From positions 1 through 64,000 of the forward strand of contig CADAQZ010000002.1 in the NCBI GenBank assembly GCA_902790175.1: 64,000 nucleotides of DNA. Reading direction: 5' to 3'. Each line of letters starts with the position of its first letter. The first letter of the stretch is position 1. The stretch comes from an uncultured Eubacteriales bacterium (GTDB lineage: Bacteria > Bacillota > Clostridia > Christensenellales > Aristaeellaceae). Below, piece after piece: positions 17,986-26,926 of the stretch. The translations under genes and the position numbers were made by a program. The notes under the pieces were generated by a model. The model had not been told where the DNA came from. It saw nothing but the letters and a program-made list of their open reading frames with translations, and searched no databases.

Positions 17986-19533
17986 TTGGAGAACCAGTAT
18001 GCCATTGAAATGCTGCACATCACGAAGCGTTTCCCCGGCATCATCGCCAACGACGACATCACGCTACAGCTGAAGAAGGGCGAGATCCACGCCCTGCTCG
18101 GCGAGAACGGCGCGGGCAAGTCCACGCTGATGAGCGTGCTGTTCGGCCTGTACCAGGCGGAGGAGGGCACCATCAAGAAGGATGGCAAGGTCGTAAAGAT
18201 CAACGACCCGAACGACGCCAACGACCTGGGCATCGGCATGGTGCACCAGCACTTCAAGCTGGTGGAGTGCTTCACGGTGCTGGACAACATCATTCTCGGC
18301 GTGGAGCCGACCAGCAAGCTGGGTTTCCTGCAGAAGGCGGAGGCCCGCAAGCGCGTGATCGAGCTCTCGGAGCGCTACGGCCTGCAGGTGGACCCGGACG
18401 CGAAGATCTCCGACATCACCGTCGGCATGCAGCAGCGCACCGAGATCCTCAAGATGCTCTACCGCGACAACGAGATCCTGATCTTCGACGAGCCCACGGC
18501 CGTGCTGACGCCGCAGGAAATCGACGAACTGATGCAGATCATGAAGAACCTGGCCGCCGAGGGCAAGAGCATCCTGTTCATCAGCCACAAGCTGGCCGAG
18601 ATCATGGCCGTGGCCGACCGGTGCAGCGTGCTGCGCAAGGGCAAGTACATCGGCACGGTCGAGACCAAGGACGTGACGATGGAAGACCTCTCCGCCATGA
18701 TGGTGGGTCGCAACGTCAACTTCCACGTGGAGAAGCCGGAAAAGACCCCCGGCAAGGTGATCCTGGACATCAAGGACATGACGGTCAAGTCCCACAGCCA
18801 TCCGGGCGACGCCGTCAAACACGTGTCTTTGCAGGTGCGCGAGGGCGAGATCGTCTGCATCGCGGGCATCGACGGCAACGGCCAGACCGAGTTCGTCTAC
18901 GGCCTGTCCGGCCTGGAGCCCCTGTCCAGCGGCACCATCACCCTGGAGGGCAACGACCTGACCAAGACCGCCATACGCCAGCGCTCCGTGCTGGGCATGA
19001 GCCACATCCCCGAGGACCGGCACAAGCACGGCCTGGTGCTGGACTACTCGCTCGAGGACAACATCGTGCTCCAGCGCTACTTTGAGCCTGAGTTCAACAA
19101 CAGGGGCTTCCTCAGGCGCAAGAACATCCGCAAGTACGCGGAGAAGCTGATCGATCAGTACGACATCCGCTCCGGACAGGGCCCGGTCACGACGGCCCGC
19201 AGCATGTCCGGCGGCAACCAGCAGAAGGCCATCATCGCGCGCGAGATCGACAAGGAGCCTGCGCTGCTGATCGCGGTGCAGCCCACGCGCGGCCTGGACG
19301 TCGGCGCCATCGAGTACATCCACAAGCAGATCGTCGAGCAGCGCAACAAGGGCAAGGCCGTGCTGCTGGTGTCGCTGGAGATGGACGAGGTGCTGGACGT
19401 GTCCGACCGCATCCTCGTGATGTACGAGGGCGAGATCGTGGGCGAGCTGGACCCGAAGAAGACCAACCCCGAAGAGATCGGCCTGTTCATGGCAGGCGCG
19501 AAGCGCGAGGAGGTGCCCAGCTATGCAGGCTGA
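17986..19533 (+). CDS. Nucleoside ABC transporter ATP-binding protein (YufO/NupA type)
   Basis: A 515-residue tandem ATPase for the BMP-dependent nucleoside importer. NBD1 has GENGAGKSTLMSVLFGLYQ and Walker B EILIFDEPTAVLTPQEI. NBD2 has AGIDGNGQTEFVYGLSG in the Walker A position and MSGGNQQKAIIAREI with Walker B-like LLIAVQPTRGLDVG. I chose the TTG at 17986 (LENQYAIEML), which has SD GGAGGG 9 nt upstream. An in-frame extension back to 17845 runs through the terminator hairpins and is not plausible. It overlaps the next gene by 11 nt. Confidence 0.9.
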   Translation: MENQYAIEMLHITKRFPGIIANDDITLQLKKGEIHALLGENGAGKSTLMSVLFGLYQAEEGTIKKDGKVVKINDPNDANDLGIGMVHQHFKLVECFTVLDNIILGVEPTSKLGFLQKAEARKRVIELSERYGLQVDPDAKISDITVGMQQRTEILKMLYRDNEILIFDEPTAVLTPQEIDELMQIMKNLAAEGKSILFISHKLAEIMAVADRCSVLRKGKYIGTVETKDVTMEDLSAMMVGRNVNFHVEKPEKTPGKVILDIKDMTVKSHSHPGDAVKHVSLQVREGEIVCIAGIDGNGQTEFVYGLSGLEPLSSGTITLEGNDLTKTAIRQRSVLGMSHIPEDRHKHGLVLDYSLEDNIVLQRYFEPEFNNRGFLRRKNIRKYAEKLIDQYDIRSGQGPVTTARSMSGGNQQKAIIAREIDKEPALLIAVQPTRGLDVGAIEYIHKQIVEQRNKGKAVLLVSLEMDEVLDVSDRILVMYEGEIVGELDPKKTNPEEIGLFMAGAKREEVPSYAG

Positions 19534-20644
19534 CAAGTCCCGTGAATCCCTTTTGAGAAAGCCCGGGGTGCAGACGCTGATCGCCAGCCTGATCTGCATC
19601 CTGCTGGGCCTGCTGGTGGGCTACATCGCGCTGCTGATCATCAATCCCAGCGGCGCCACCGAGGCCATCATCAGCGTCGTCAAGAACTTCTGGGCCTATT
19701 CGAAGCCCGAAAAGCAGCTCAAGAACTTCGGCTGCACGCTGGTGACCACCGCGCCGCTTTTGATGTGTTCGCTGTCGGTGCTGTTCGCCTACAAGGTGGG
19801 CCTGTTCAACATCGGCGCGGCCGGGCAGTACGTGGCCGGTGCGGGCGCGAGCCTCTACTGCGCGCTGGCGCTGCACATGCCCTGGTACGTGTGCGTGCTG
19901 GCTGCGGTGATCTGCGGCGCGGCGCTGGGCGCTGTCTCCGGCTTTTTGAAGGCCTACCGCAACGTGAACGAGGTCATCAGCTGCATCATGCTGAACTGGA
20001 TCTCGCTGTACCTGGTGAACACGCTGCTGGCCCCGGTGAAGAACCCCACCGGCAAGGACACCTACACCATCGTCAGCCAGAACGCCTCGGCGCAGCTGCC
20101 GAGCCTGGGACTGGACAAGCTGCTGAACCAAAAGAACGTGACCATCGCCATACCGCTGGCGATCCTGGTGTGCGTGTGCATCTGGGTGCTGCTGACCAAG
20201 ACGCGCCTGGGCTACGAGCTGCGGGCGACGGGCCTGAACAAGAACGCCGCGAAGTACTGCGGCATGCGCGACCGCTACAACATCATCCTGACGATGGCCA
20301 TCGCCGGCGGCCTGGCCGGCCTGGGCGCCTCGATGCTGTACCTGTCCGACTTTGAGCAGTGGGCCGTCACGCAGGCCTCCGTGCCCGCGATGGGCTTCAA
20401 CGGCATCGCCGCCGCGTTCCTCGGCGGCTTGAACCCCATCGGCGCGATCTTCTCCTCCTACTTCATCCAGCACATCACCCGCGGCGGCGCGAACGTGAAC
20501 ATGAACATGTATTGCGCCCAGATCTCCGACCTGATCTCGTCGGTCATCATCTACATGTGCGGCTTCGTGCTGTTTATGAAGCAGTTTATGAACAAGCGGC
20601 TGGACGCCAAAGCCCAGCGCAGGAAGGGGGGCAACGCCGCATGA
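19523..20644 (+). CDS. Nucleoside ABC transporter permease (YufP/NupB type)
   Basis: A 373-residue polytopic permease of the BPD_transp_2 family, first membrane subunit of the BMP-type importer. Helices include LIASLICILLGLLVGYIALLI and YKVGLFNIGAAGQYVAGAGA, a hallmark loop of YufP-like proteins. The coupling segment is RATGLNKNAAKYCGMRDRYN. A GAGGAGG SD lies inside the end of the ATPase gene, and the gene overlaps the next permease by 4 nt. Confidence 0.92.
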   Translation: MQADKSRESLLRKPGVQTLIASLICILLGLLVGYIALLIINPSGATEAIISVVKNFWAYSKPEKQLKNFGCTLVTTAPLLMCSLSVLFAYKVGLFNIGAAGQYVAGAGASLYCALALHMPWYVCVLAAVICGAALGAVSGFLKAYRNVNEVISCIMLNWISLYLVNTLLAPVKNPTGKDTYTIVSQNASAQLPSLGLDKLLNQKNVTIAIPLAILVCVCIWVLLTKTRLGYELRATGLNKNAAKYCGMRDRYNIILTMAIAGGLAGLGASMLYLSDFEQWAVTQASVPAMGFNGIAAAFLGGLNPIGAIFSSYFIQHITRGGANVNMNMYCAQISDLISSVIIYMCGFVLFMKQFMNKRLDAKAQRRKGGNAA

Positions 20645-21579
20645 TGCTGCTTTTGCAATACACCCTGATATTCACCTCCGTTCTGATGCTGGTCGCCCTG
20701 GGCGGCTGCTTCTCGGAGCATTCGGGCGTCATCAACATCGGCCTCGAGGGCATCATGGTGTTCGGCGCGCTGGGCGGCGCGCTGATCATGAAGTACATGC
20801 CCGCGGGCACGGCGCCGTTCGTGATGCTGTGCGTCACGGTGCTGGCCGCGATGCTCTCCGGCATCCTCTACTCGCTGCTGCTGGCCGTGGCCGCGATCAA
20901 CTTCAAGGCCGACCAGACGCTGGTGGGCACGGCGATGAACCTGCTGGGCACCGCCGCCGCGACCGTCATCGTCAAGGCCATCAACACCGCGGCGGACTCT
21001 TCGAACCCCTCCTCGGAGATCATGTACGTGGAGGCGAAGAAGTCGTTCATCATCGCCGAGGGCACCGAGTTCAGCTGGTTCATGATCCTGGCGCTGATCC
21101 TGCTGATCGTCTCCTATGTCGTGCTGTACAAGACGAAGTTCGGCCTGAGGCTGATGGCGTGCGGCGAGCACCCGCAGGCGGCCGACTCCGTGGGCATCAA
21201 CGTATACCGCATGCGCTACGCGGGCGTGATGATCTCCGGCCTTCTGGGCGGCCTGGGCGGCCTGGTGTACATCACCGCGGGCGTCAGCGCCTGGAAGTTT
21301 GAAAACGGCGTGGCGGGCTTCGGCTTCCTGGCCCTGGCCGTGATGATCTTCGGCAGCTGGAAGCCCCAGCGCATCGCCCTGGCGGCGCTCCTGTTCGGCC
21401 TGTTCCGATCGCTGTCGAACGTCTACACGGGCTTTGCGTTCCTGAAGAACCTGAACCTGCCCAGCACCGTGTACAACATGCTGCCCTACATCATCTCCCT
21501 GGTGGTGCTGGCGCTGTTCTCGAAGAACTCCGCCGCGCCCAAGGCCGAGGGCATCCCCTACGACAAGGGGTCGAGATAG
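20641..21579 (+). CDS. Nucleoside ABC transporter permease (YufQ/NupC type)
   Basis: A 312-residue second permease of the BMP-type importer. The start MMLLLQYTLIFTSVLMLVAL is set by the ATGA overlap with the preceding gene; the frame is open further upstream but only in the body of that gene. Family features are GCFSEHSGVINIGLEGIMVFG and ACGEHPQAADSVGINVYRMRY. About eight to nine helices are visible. It completes the operon BMP-ATPase-permease-permease. Confidence 0.92.
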   Translation: MMLLLQYTLIFTSVLMLVALGGCFSEHSGVINIGLEGIMVFGALGGALIMKYMPAGTAPFVMLCVTVLAAMLSGILYSLLLAVAAINFKADQTLVGTAMNLLGTAAATVIVKAINTAADSSNPSSEIMYVEAKKSFIIAEGTEFSWFMILALILLIVSYVVLYKTKFGLRLMACGEHPQAADSVGINVYRMRYAGVMISGLLGGLGGLVYITAGVSAWKFENGVAGFGFLALAVMIFGSWKPQRIALAALLFGLFRSLSNVYTGFAFLKNLNLPSTVYNMLPYIISLVVLALFSKNSAAPKAEGIPYDKGSR

Positions 21580-21706
21580 CGCTGCTTTGATCGTATTGTG
21601 ACATTATTTGCGATTTTGGCGCAGGGGGCTTTATTTTGGTAAAGCATTGTGCTATAATACGATCGCAGTTTGTTATTCCTTGGGAATACGAAAGGGAGGA
21701 ATCACC

Positions 21707-22090
21707 ATGGGAAAGATGCTTAAAGAGTTCAAGGAATTTGCCATGAAGGGCAACGTAATGGACATGGCCATCGGCGTCATCATCGGCGGCGCGTTCGGCG
21801 CGATCGTCTCCAGCGTCGTCGAGGACCTGATCACCCCGATCATCGGTGCGATCTTCGGCCAGCCCGACTTCTCCGCCATCAAGGTCGGTCCCATCGCGCT
21901 GGGCAACTTCCTCAACGCGGTCGTCAACTTCCTGATCATCGCCGTGTGTCTGTTCGCCGTCGTGAAGGGCATCAACGCGATGAAGAAGCCCGCTCCGGCG
22001 CCCAAGGCCGCGCGCGTGTGCCCCTTCTGCAAGAGCGAGATTGCCGACGACGCGACCCGCTGCCCGCACTGCACGTCCGAGCTCAAGTAA
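21707..22090 (+). CDS. mscL: Large-conductance mechanosensitive channel MscL with zinc-ribbon tail
   Basis: MscL is the emergency osmotic release channel. The 127-residue protein starts [20 protein letters not shown] and has TM1 ([24 protein letters not shown]) and TM2 ([21 protein letters not shown]). After TM2 the usual cytoplasmic helix is followed by a CxxC...CxxC ribbon ([18 protein letters not shown]) that E. coli MscL lacks but some Firmicutes homologues have. The start at 21707 has SD AGGGAGG; the frame is open to 21608 without family sequence. A -10 TATAAT is at 21653-21658, with no clear -35. Confidence 0.95.
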   Translation: MGKMLKEFKEFAMKGNVMDMAIGVIIGGAFGAIVSSVVEDLITPIIGAIFGQPDFSAIKVGPIALGNFLNAVVNFLIIAVCLFAVVKGINAMKKPAPAPKAARVCPFCKSEIADDATRCPHCTSELK

Positions 22091-22123
22091 GTTCACGTCG
22101 CAGTACAACCCAACTCGAAAGGT

Positions 22124-22157
22124 ATCGGCGTCGATCATCGATTGACGCCGATTTTTT
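22124..22157 (+). terminator. Terminator after mscL
   Basis: A strong hairpin (ATCGGCGTC.../...GACGCCGAT) followed by T6 ends 11 nt before the next start codon, so the downstream kinase must depend on read-through or an unseen promoter. Confidence 0.85.
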
Positions 22158-22168
22158 AGCCGAGATCC

Positions 22169-23056
22169 ATGAAGAGAAGCCTGCGTGAAAAGCTGAATGT
22201 CAAAAAGGCCGCGCGCTTCGCGGTGACCGTCAACGCCCTGCAGGTGGCCGCGATGGTTGCCGTGCTGCTCTATGCCATCTTCCGCGACAAGCCCCAGGGC
22301 CGCGCGGTGGAGATCGCCGCCATCGCCGCGGCGCTGCTGATCGTGTCCTGGGGCGCGGCGCTGGACATCCGCGAGGCGCTGAACGCCGGCAAGATCGCCG
22401 ATCAGGCGCGGATGCTGGAGGAGGCCTACGGCCAGCTGGAGGACTTGAACGCCACGCTGCGCAAGCAGCGGCACGACTTCATGAACCACCTGCAGGTGGT
22501 GTTCTCGCTGCTGGAGCTGAACGACCCGGGCGAGGCCATGAAGTACGTGGAGAACGTCTACGGCGACATCAAGAAGACCGGCAGCGTCCTCAAGACCGCC
22601 ATTCCCGCCGTGAACGCACTGATCGCCGCGAAGCGCCAGGATCTGGATGAGAAGGGCATCGCGCTGGACATCCGCATCACCGCGCCCTGGCGGGACATGC
22701 CCGTTCCCGGCTGGGAGATGTGCCGGGTGCTGGGCAACCTGATCGACAACGCCCGCGACGCGCTCACCGAGGACGTCTCCAATCCCGATCGGCGCGTGAC
22801 GCTGGTGATCGACGAGAGCCCGCGCGCGTACAGCTTCCGCGTGGAGAACAACGGCCCCGCCATCGACCCTGCCATCCAGCGCAGCATCTTCCAGATGGGC
22901 TTTACCACCAAGAGCGACGGCCACGGCTCGGGCCTGAGCATCGTGCGGGATATCCTGGAGCAGTACGGCGGCGGGATCGACGTGGAATCCGACGCCAGCC
23001 GCACGGCGTTCACCGGGACCGTGCCGAAGCGGATAGGGGTCGCGGAGGCTGATTAG
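22169..23056 (+). CDS. Orphan sensor histidine kinase with Spo0B-type (SPOB_a) phospho-acceptor domain
   Basis: A 295-residue membrane kinase. Two TM helices (about 22-40 and 48-66) are followed by a coiled segment and the SPOB_a-type H-box RKQRHDFMNHLQVVFSLLEL, as in the CitA/DcuS and AgrC-like kinases. A GHKL ATPase domain follows (NLIDNARDALTE as N box, GSGLSIVRDILEQYGG as G2). No response regulator lies next to it and no extracellular sensor domain is present. The start has only a weak SD and sits just behind the mscL terminator. Its partner and signal are unknown. Confidence 0.85.
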   Translation: MKRSLREKLNVKKAARFAVTVNALQVAAMVAVLLYAIFRDKPQGRAVEIAAIAAALLIVSWGAALDIREALNAGKIADQARMLEEAYGQLEDLNATLRKQRHDFMNHLQVVFSLLELNDPGEAMKYVENVYGDIKKTGSVLKTAIPAVNALIAAKRQDLDEKGIALDIRITAPWRDMPVPGWEMCRVLGNLIDNARDALTEDVSNPDRRVTLVIDESPRAYSFRVENNGPAIDPAIQRSIFQMGFTTKSDGHGSGLSIVRDILEQYGGGIDVESDASRTAFTGTVPKRIGVAEAD

Positions 23057-23070
23057 AGTGCGATGGAATG

Positions 23071-23112
23071 CAAGAACAGACCGAAGTCTTTTCAGACTTC
23101 GGTCTGCTCTTG
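23071..23112. terminator. Convergent hairpin overlapping the end of dusB
   Basis: A 13-bp perfect stem (CAGACCGAAGTCT / AGACTTCGGTCTG), extendable by CAAGAA/CTCTTG pairing, lies between the convergent kinase and dusB genes. The dusB stop codon (23092-23094) falls inside the loop. Confidence 0.75.
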
Positions 23113-24081
23113 TGCCTCCGCAAACGCCTCCAGCGCCTCCAGCACTTCCCCGCCCGTCTCCAGCGCGTTGATCGTCTCGCGGAAGCGGGAGGCCCCGCGC
23201 ATGCCTTGCACGTACCAGGCGATGTGCTTGCGCATTTGCAATACGGCCAGCTTTTCGCCGTAGAGCGCCTTCTCCAGCTCGAAGTGGCGCGCGGCCGTGT
23301 CCACGCGCTCGCGCGGCGTCGGGGGTTCGGCCTCTTCGCCCCGGAGCGCGGCGGCGATCTCCCGGAACACCCACGGGTTTCCCTGCGCGGCGCGGCCCAC
23401 GACCACGGCGTCGCAGCCCGTCTCCTCGAGCATCTGCAGCGCGTCTGCGCCTCTGCGCACATCGCCGTTGCCGAACACGGGGATCGACACCGCGCGCTTC
23501 ACGTCCCGGATCACGCGCCAGTCGGCCTGCCCGGCGTACTGCTGGGCGCGGGTGCGGGCGTGGATGGTCACGGCGGCGGCCCCGCTGTCCTCGCATATCC
23601 TCGCGACCTCGACGGCGTTGACGCTGTCCGCGTCCCAGCCGGAGCGGATCTTCGCCGTGACGGGCAGCGGCGTGGCGTCGGCGAGCGCGCGCACCACCCT
23701 GCCGATCTTCTCCGGCTCGCGCATCATGGCGCTGCCCTCGCCGTTGCCTGTGATCTTGGGCGCGGGGCAGCCGAAGTTGAGGTCGAAGAACTGAAAGCCG
23801 CGATCCATGAGCTGTTGCGCGGCCTCGGCGATGTACGCCGGTTCGCTGCCGAACAGCTGCAGGCCCACCACGCCCTCGCCCGGAAGCCGGGCCAGCAGGT
23901 CGTTCGCGGCGCGGTTTTTGCCGCCGGAGAACACCCAGCCCTTCGCCGAGAGCATCTCGCTGACGGCCCAGGCCGCGCCCTGCTCATGACAGAGCAGCCG
24001 CGTCGCCGTATCCGTGACGCCCGCCATCGGCGCGAGGCCCGCCCCCTTCGCGGGCAGCAGGTCGGTAATCTGAAAGGACAT
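23092..24081 (-). CDS. dusB: tRNA-dihydrouridine synthase (DusB-like)
   Basis: An FMN enzyme that reduces uridine to dihydrouridine in the tRNA D-loop. The 329-residue protein starts MSFQITDLLPAKGAGLAPMAG. It has the catalytic Cys in FFDLNFGCPAPKI, VTAKIRSGWD, AVTIHARTRAQQYAGQADW and the FMN phosphate loop IPVFGNGDV...GCDAVVVGRAAQGNPW. I use the ATG at 24081 with SD GGAGG; a longer in-frame extension to 24216 runs through repeat DNA. It stands alone, convergent with the kinase. Confidence 0.93.
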   Translation of the reverse strand: MSFQITDLLPAKGAGLAPMAGVTDTATRLLCHEQGAAWAVSEMLSAKGWVFSGGKNRAANDLLARLPGEGVVGLQLFGSEPAYIAEAAQQLMDRGFQFFDLNFGCPAPKITGNGEGSAMMREPEKIGRVVRALADATPLPVTAKIRSGWDADSVNAVEVARICEDSGAAAVTIHARTRAQQYAGQADWRVIRDVKRAVSIPVFGNGDVRRGADALQMLEETGCDAVVVGRAAQGNPWVFREIAAALRGEEAEPPTPRERVDTAARHFELEKALYGEKLAVLQMRKHIAWYVQGMRGASRFRETINALETGGEVLEALEAFAEAQEQTEV

Positions 24082-24150
24082 GGCACGCCTCCTGCAAAAA
24101 TGATATTGCAAGTATATCAAGTTTGGCATCGGGATGTCAAATGTGTTTTT

Positions 24151-24177
24151 GGGCGGGCGGCGCATCGCCGCCCCTAC
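24151..24177. repeat. 27-bp palindromic dispersed repeat (copy 1)
   Basis: A GC-rich 27-bp unit with core GGCGGCGCATCGCCGCC and terminal CCCTAC is identical to the unit at 37104-37130. A 21-nt part recurs at 58756-58776. Confidence 0.85.
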
Positions 24178-24205
24178 GTGGAATGTAGGCCGCTTTGTCC
24201 TCTCT

Positions 24206-24233
24206 CCACTCTCCACTCTCCACTCTTCACTCT
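24206..24233. repeat. Heptanucleotide tandem array (CCACTCT)4
   Basis: Four tandem 7-nt units CCACTCT (the last TCACTCT) lie just upstream of the yqfC promoter. This is one of four heptamer arrays in the window. Confidence 0.85.
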
Positions 24234-24251
24234 CGTCCTTTCACATTTTCC

Positions 24252-24281
24252 TTGCATTTACCATGCGCAATCGTGTATAAT
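24252..24281 (+). promoter_or_regulatory. Promoter of the yqfC-yqfD cluster
   Basis: TTGCAT (24252-24257) and TATAAT (24276-24281) are 18 nt apart, upstream of yqfC. Bacillus yqfCD is sigma-E dependent, but this pair looks like sigma-A. Confidence 0.6.
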
Positions 24282-24353
24282 AAGATAGCATAGTTTTATA
24301 CCCGCCGCATAAGGTGAAGGGAACGCCCATTGGCCGGAAGCGGAGGGATGGAT

Positions 24354-24689
24354 ATGAGGATTTCACGAAGCGCGAAGGATGCGTCACGGGCGCGCGCCCG
24401 CGTGCCGCGACGGCGCAGCCTGCCCGCGCTGGAGTGGGTGGAGGACGCCGCCGGGCGCTGCGCGCGGGCCACGGTGATCGGAAACCGCAGCCTGCTGGTG
24501 GAGAACCACACGGGGGTCCTCAGCTTCACCGACCGCCGCGTGCAGCTGGACACGGCCCGCGGCCCGCTGTGCGTGACCGGCAGCGGCCTGACGCTTCGCG
24601 ACGTTCGCCCCGGCGCGCTGATCGTCCGCGGCGACATCGCCAGGGTGGAGCTGCCCTGCGCGGGAGGTGATGCGCCCGATGAGGGGTGA
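24354..24689 (+). CDS. yqfC: Sporulation protein YqfC
   Basis: A 111-residue protein of the YabP/YqfC family, required for efficient sporulation in Bacillus, where it is in the sigma-E regulon. After a basic N-terminus comes the family core NRSLLVENHTGVLSFTDRRV...GPLCVTGSGLTLRDVRPGALIVRGDIARVEL. The ATG at 24354 has SD GGAGGG at 6 nt; in-frame ATG 24348 and TTG 24330 are alternatives. It overlaps yqfD by about 11 nt, the conserved arrangement. Confidence 0.88.
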   Translation: MRISRSAKDASRARARVPRRRSLPALEWVEDAAGRCARATVIGNRSLLVENHTGVLSFTDRRVQLDTARGPLCVTGSGLTLRDVRPGALIVRGDIARVELPCAGGDAPDEG

Positions 24690-25863
24690 AGTCACCGTCC
24701 GCGTGGAGTGCCTGATGCCGGAAAAACTGCTGGAGCGCGCGCTGCGCGAGGGCGCGTGGTTCCACTCCGTTCGACGCACGGACGCCCACGCGCTGATCGT
24801 CGACTGCGACGAAACGAGCGCTCAGATACTGCTCAAGCAGTGTAATCGCTTCCATCTGCCCGCCAGCGTGCTTTCCAGGCGCGGGCGCAGCGCCCTCAAA
24901 AGTTACGCGAAGCGGCGCGCCACGCTGCCGCTGGGTCTGATGCTCTGCGCGGCGCTGTGCTGGCTGTTCCTCGGCAGGATCTGGCTGGTGGACGTCGCCT
25001 TCACCGGCGAGGCCGCGCAGCTGGGCGATACTGTCGCACTGGAGAGCGCCCTGCGTCAGGCGGGCGTGCGCCCGGGCATTTCCCGGGACCTCGACCTCGA
25101 CGCGCTGGGCCAGACGCTTCGCGCAGAAGCCGGGGATTACAGCTACGTCGGCGCGCGGCTTCGGGGCGTGCAGCTTTCGATCGAGGCCGTGCCGGAGGTC
25201 CCTTCCCCGCCGCTCTACGACGTTAGCGCCGCGCGCGACCTCGTCTCGGACCGCGACGGCATCGTTTTAAGCGCCGTGGCCCGCTCCGGCGAGCTGTGCG
25301 TACACCCGGGAGACGCCGTGCGCCGCGGCCAGCTGCTGATCCGCGGCGAGGAGATCGCGGGCGCGGAGGAGACGCAGCCCATCGCCGCGCTGGGCGAGGT
25401 GGTCGTCCGCGCGTGGTTCGCCGGGGAGGCCTCGCTGCCGACGAAGCAGGCCCAGGAGCGTTTTACGGGACGCTCGTCCGCGCAGAGCCGCCTGAATACG
25501 CCGTGGTTCCACCTTTCGCTCACCGACGGCGAAGCCTACGTCTGCCAGCGCGAGGAGCGGGAGGTCCTGCCCATCGGCGGACTGTTCATTCCGGTGGAGG
25601 TCGAGCGCGTAACGCGGCGGGAAGTTGAGGCCCGTGAGGTCTCGATTGACCAAGAAATACTTAAGAGGCAATTGACATCGCTGGCGTTTGCGGACGCCGC
25701 GCTGAAGCTGACGCGCGAGGGTCCCGAAAGTTATCAGATATTGAAGCGCTGGATCGACTTCGAGGCCGCAGGCGATCGCCTGATCGCGCGGTCCGTCATC
25801 GAGATCAGCGCCGACGCCGCGACGACGCGCGAGGCGCTCGCCCGGAATACAAGCGCAAACTGA
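24679..25863 (+). CDS. yqfD: Sporulation protein YqfD
   Basis: A 394-residue membrane-associated sporulation protein. It has an N-terminal cytoplasmic domain (MRGEVTVRVECLMPEKLLERAL), one TM helix (LPLGLMLCAALCWLFLGRIWLVDV) and an extracytoplasmic part beginning VAFTGEAAQLGDTVALESALRQAGVRPG. A C-terminal region includes VHPGDAVRRGQLLIRGEE, as in YqfD. The ATG at 24679 has SD GGAGGTGA 8 nt upstream; earlier GTG/ATG codons sit too close to that SD. It is followed by phoH as in other spore formers. Confidence 0.88.
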   Translation: MRGEVTVRVECLMPEKLLERALREGAWFHSVRRTDAHALIVDCDETSAQILLKQCNRFHLPASVLSRRGRSALKSYAKRRATLPLGLMLCAALCWLFLGRIWLVDVAFTGEAAQLGDTVALESALRQAGVRPGISRDLDLDALGQTLRAEAGDYSYVGARLRGVQLSIEAVPEVPSPPLYDVSAARDLVSDRDGIVLSAVARSGELCVHPGDAVRRGQLLIRGEEIAGAEETQPIAALGEVVVRAWFAGEASLPTKQAQERFTGRSSAQSRLNTPWFHLSLTDGEAYVCQREEREVLPIGGLFIPVEVERVTRREVEAREVSIDQEILKRQLTSLAFADAALKLTREGPESYQILKRWIDFEAAGDRLIARSVIEISADAATTREALARNTSAN

Positions 25864-25891
25864 AACCATCACCGCAGGGAGGCCTTACGAC

Positions 25892-26914
25892 TTGGAGCAC
25901 ACGTCTGATACCTACACCGAGCACATGAACGTCGATTCTCCGGAGCAGTTCATCGGCATGTTCGGCATCCGCGAGGAGAACATACCGCTTTTCCGCGAGG
26001 AACTGGGCGTGGAGATATTCGCCCACGGCGGCGAGATCACGCTCAGCGGCAACCCCGAGAAGGTGTCGCTGGCGCGGGAGACGCTTGAGAAATTGCAGGA
26101 GATCGTGCTGCGCGGCGACGCCGTGGACCGCACGCGCATCCGCTACGCCATCGACCTGGCCTCCGAGGGCAAGGCCGACCGCATCGGCGAGATCATGCGC
26201 GACGTGATCGCCATCACCTACCGCGGCCGGCAGGTGAAGTGCAAGACGCTGGGGCAGAAGCAGTATGTAGATGCCATCAAGCAAAACACCGCCACATTCG
26301 CGGTGGGCCCCGCCGGAACGGGCAAGACGTACCTCGCCATCGCCATGGCGGTGGTGGCGCTCAAAAACAAGGAGATCGAGAAGATCATACTCACCCGCCC
26401 CGCCGTGGAGGCCGGCGAAAAGCTGGGCTTCTTGCCCGGCGACCTGGCGCAGAAGGTGGACCCGTATTTGAGGCCCCTTTACGACGCGCTGCACGAGATG
26501 CTGGGCCTGGACGCCTACCAGCGGCTGCTGGAGCGCGGCGCGGTGGAGGTGGCTCCGCTGGCCTACATGCGCGGGCGCACGCTCAACGATGCCTTCATCA
26601 TACTCGACGAGGCCCAGAACACCACCAGCGAACAGATGAAGATGTTTCTCACGCGCATGGGCATGGGCTCGAAGATGGTCGTCACCGGCGACGTGACGCA
26701 GATCGACCTGCCCATGGGCAAGAAGTCCGGCCTGGTGGAAGCGCTGGAGGTGCTCAAGGACGTGGACGACATCGGCATCGTGCGCCTGACCCACAAGGAC
26801 GTGGTGCGCCACGAGCTGGTGCAGGCCATCGTGCGCGCCTATGAGAAGCACGCGCAGAAGAACGCGCAAAAGAACGAGCGGACCGAGCGCAGGCCTCGCG
26901 TTTTCCGCTCGTAG
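25892..26914 (+). CDS. phoH: PhoH-like P-loop ATPase
   Basis: A 340-residue cytoplasmic ATPase of the PhoH family, thought to act in RNA metabolism. It has a KH-like N-terminal region (EIFAHGGEITLSGNPEKVSLARETL), Walker A VGPAGTGKTYLAIAMAV and Walker B AFIILDEAQNTT. The segment TRPAVEAGEKLGFLPGDL is a PhoH hallmark. The TTG start at 25892 follows a GGAGG SD. It lies in the conserved order yqfD-phoH-pgpH-ybeY-era, with 12 nt to the next gene. Confidence 0.93.
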   Translation: MEHTSDTYTEHMNVDSPEQFIGMFGIREENIPLFREELGVEIFAHGGEITLSGNPEKVSLARETLEKLQEIVLRGDAVDRTRIRYAIDLASEGKADRIGEIMRDVIAITYRGRQVKCKTLGQKQYVDAIKQNTATFAVGPAGTGKTYLAIAMAVVALKNKEIEKIILTRPAVEAGEKLGFLPGDLAQKVDPYLRPLYDALHEMLGLDAYQRLLERGAVEVAPLAYMRGRTLNDAFIILDEAQNTTSEQMKMFLTRMGMGSKMVVTGDVTQIDLPMGKKSGLVEALEVLKDVDDIGIVRLTHKDVVRHELVQAIVRAYEKHAQKNAQKNERTERRPRVFRS

Positions 26915-26926
26915 GAGGGAAGACCC

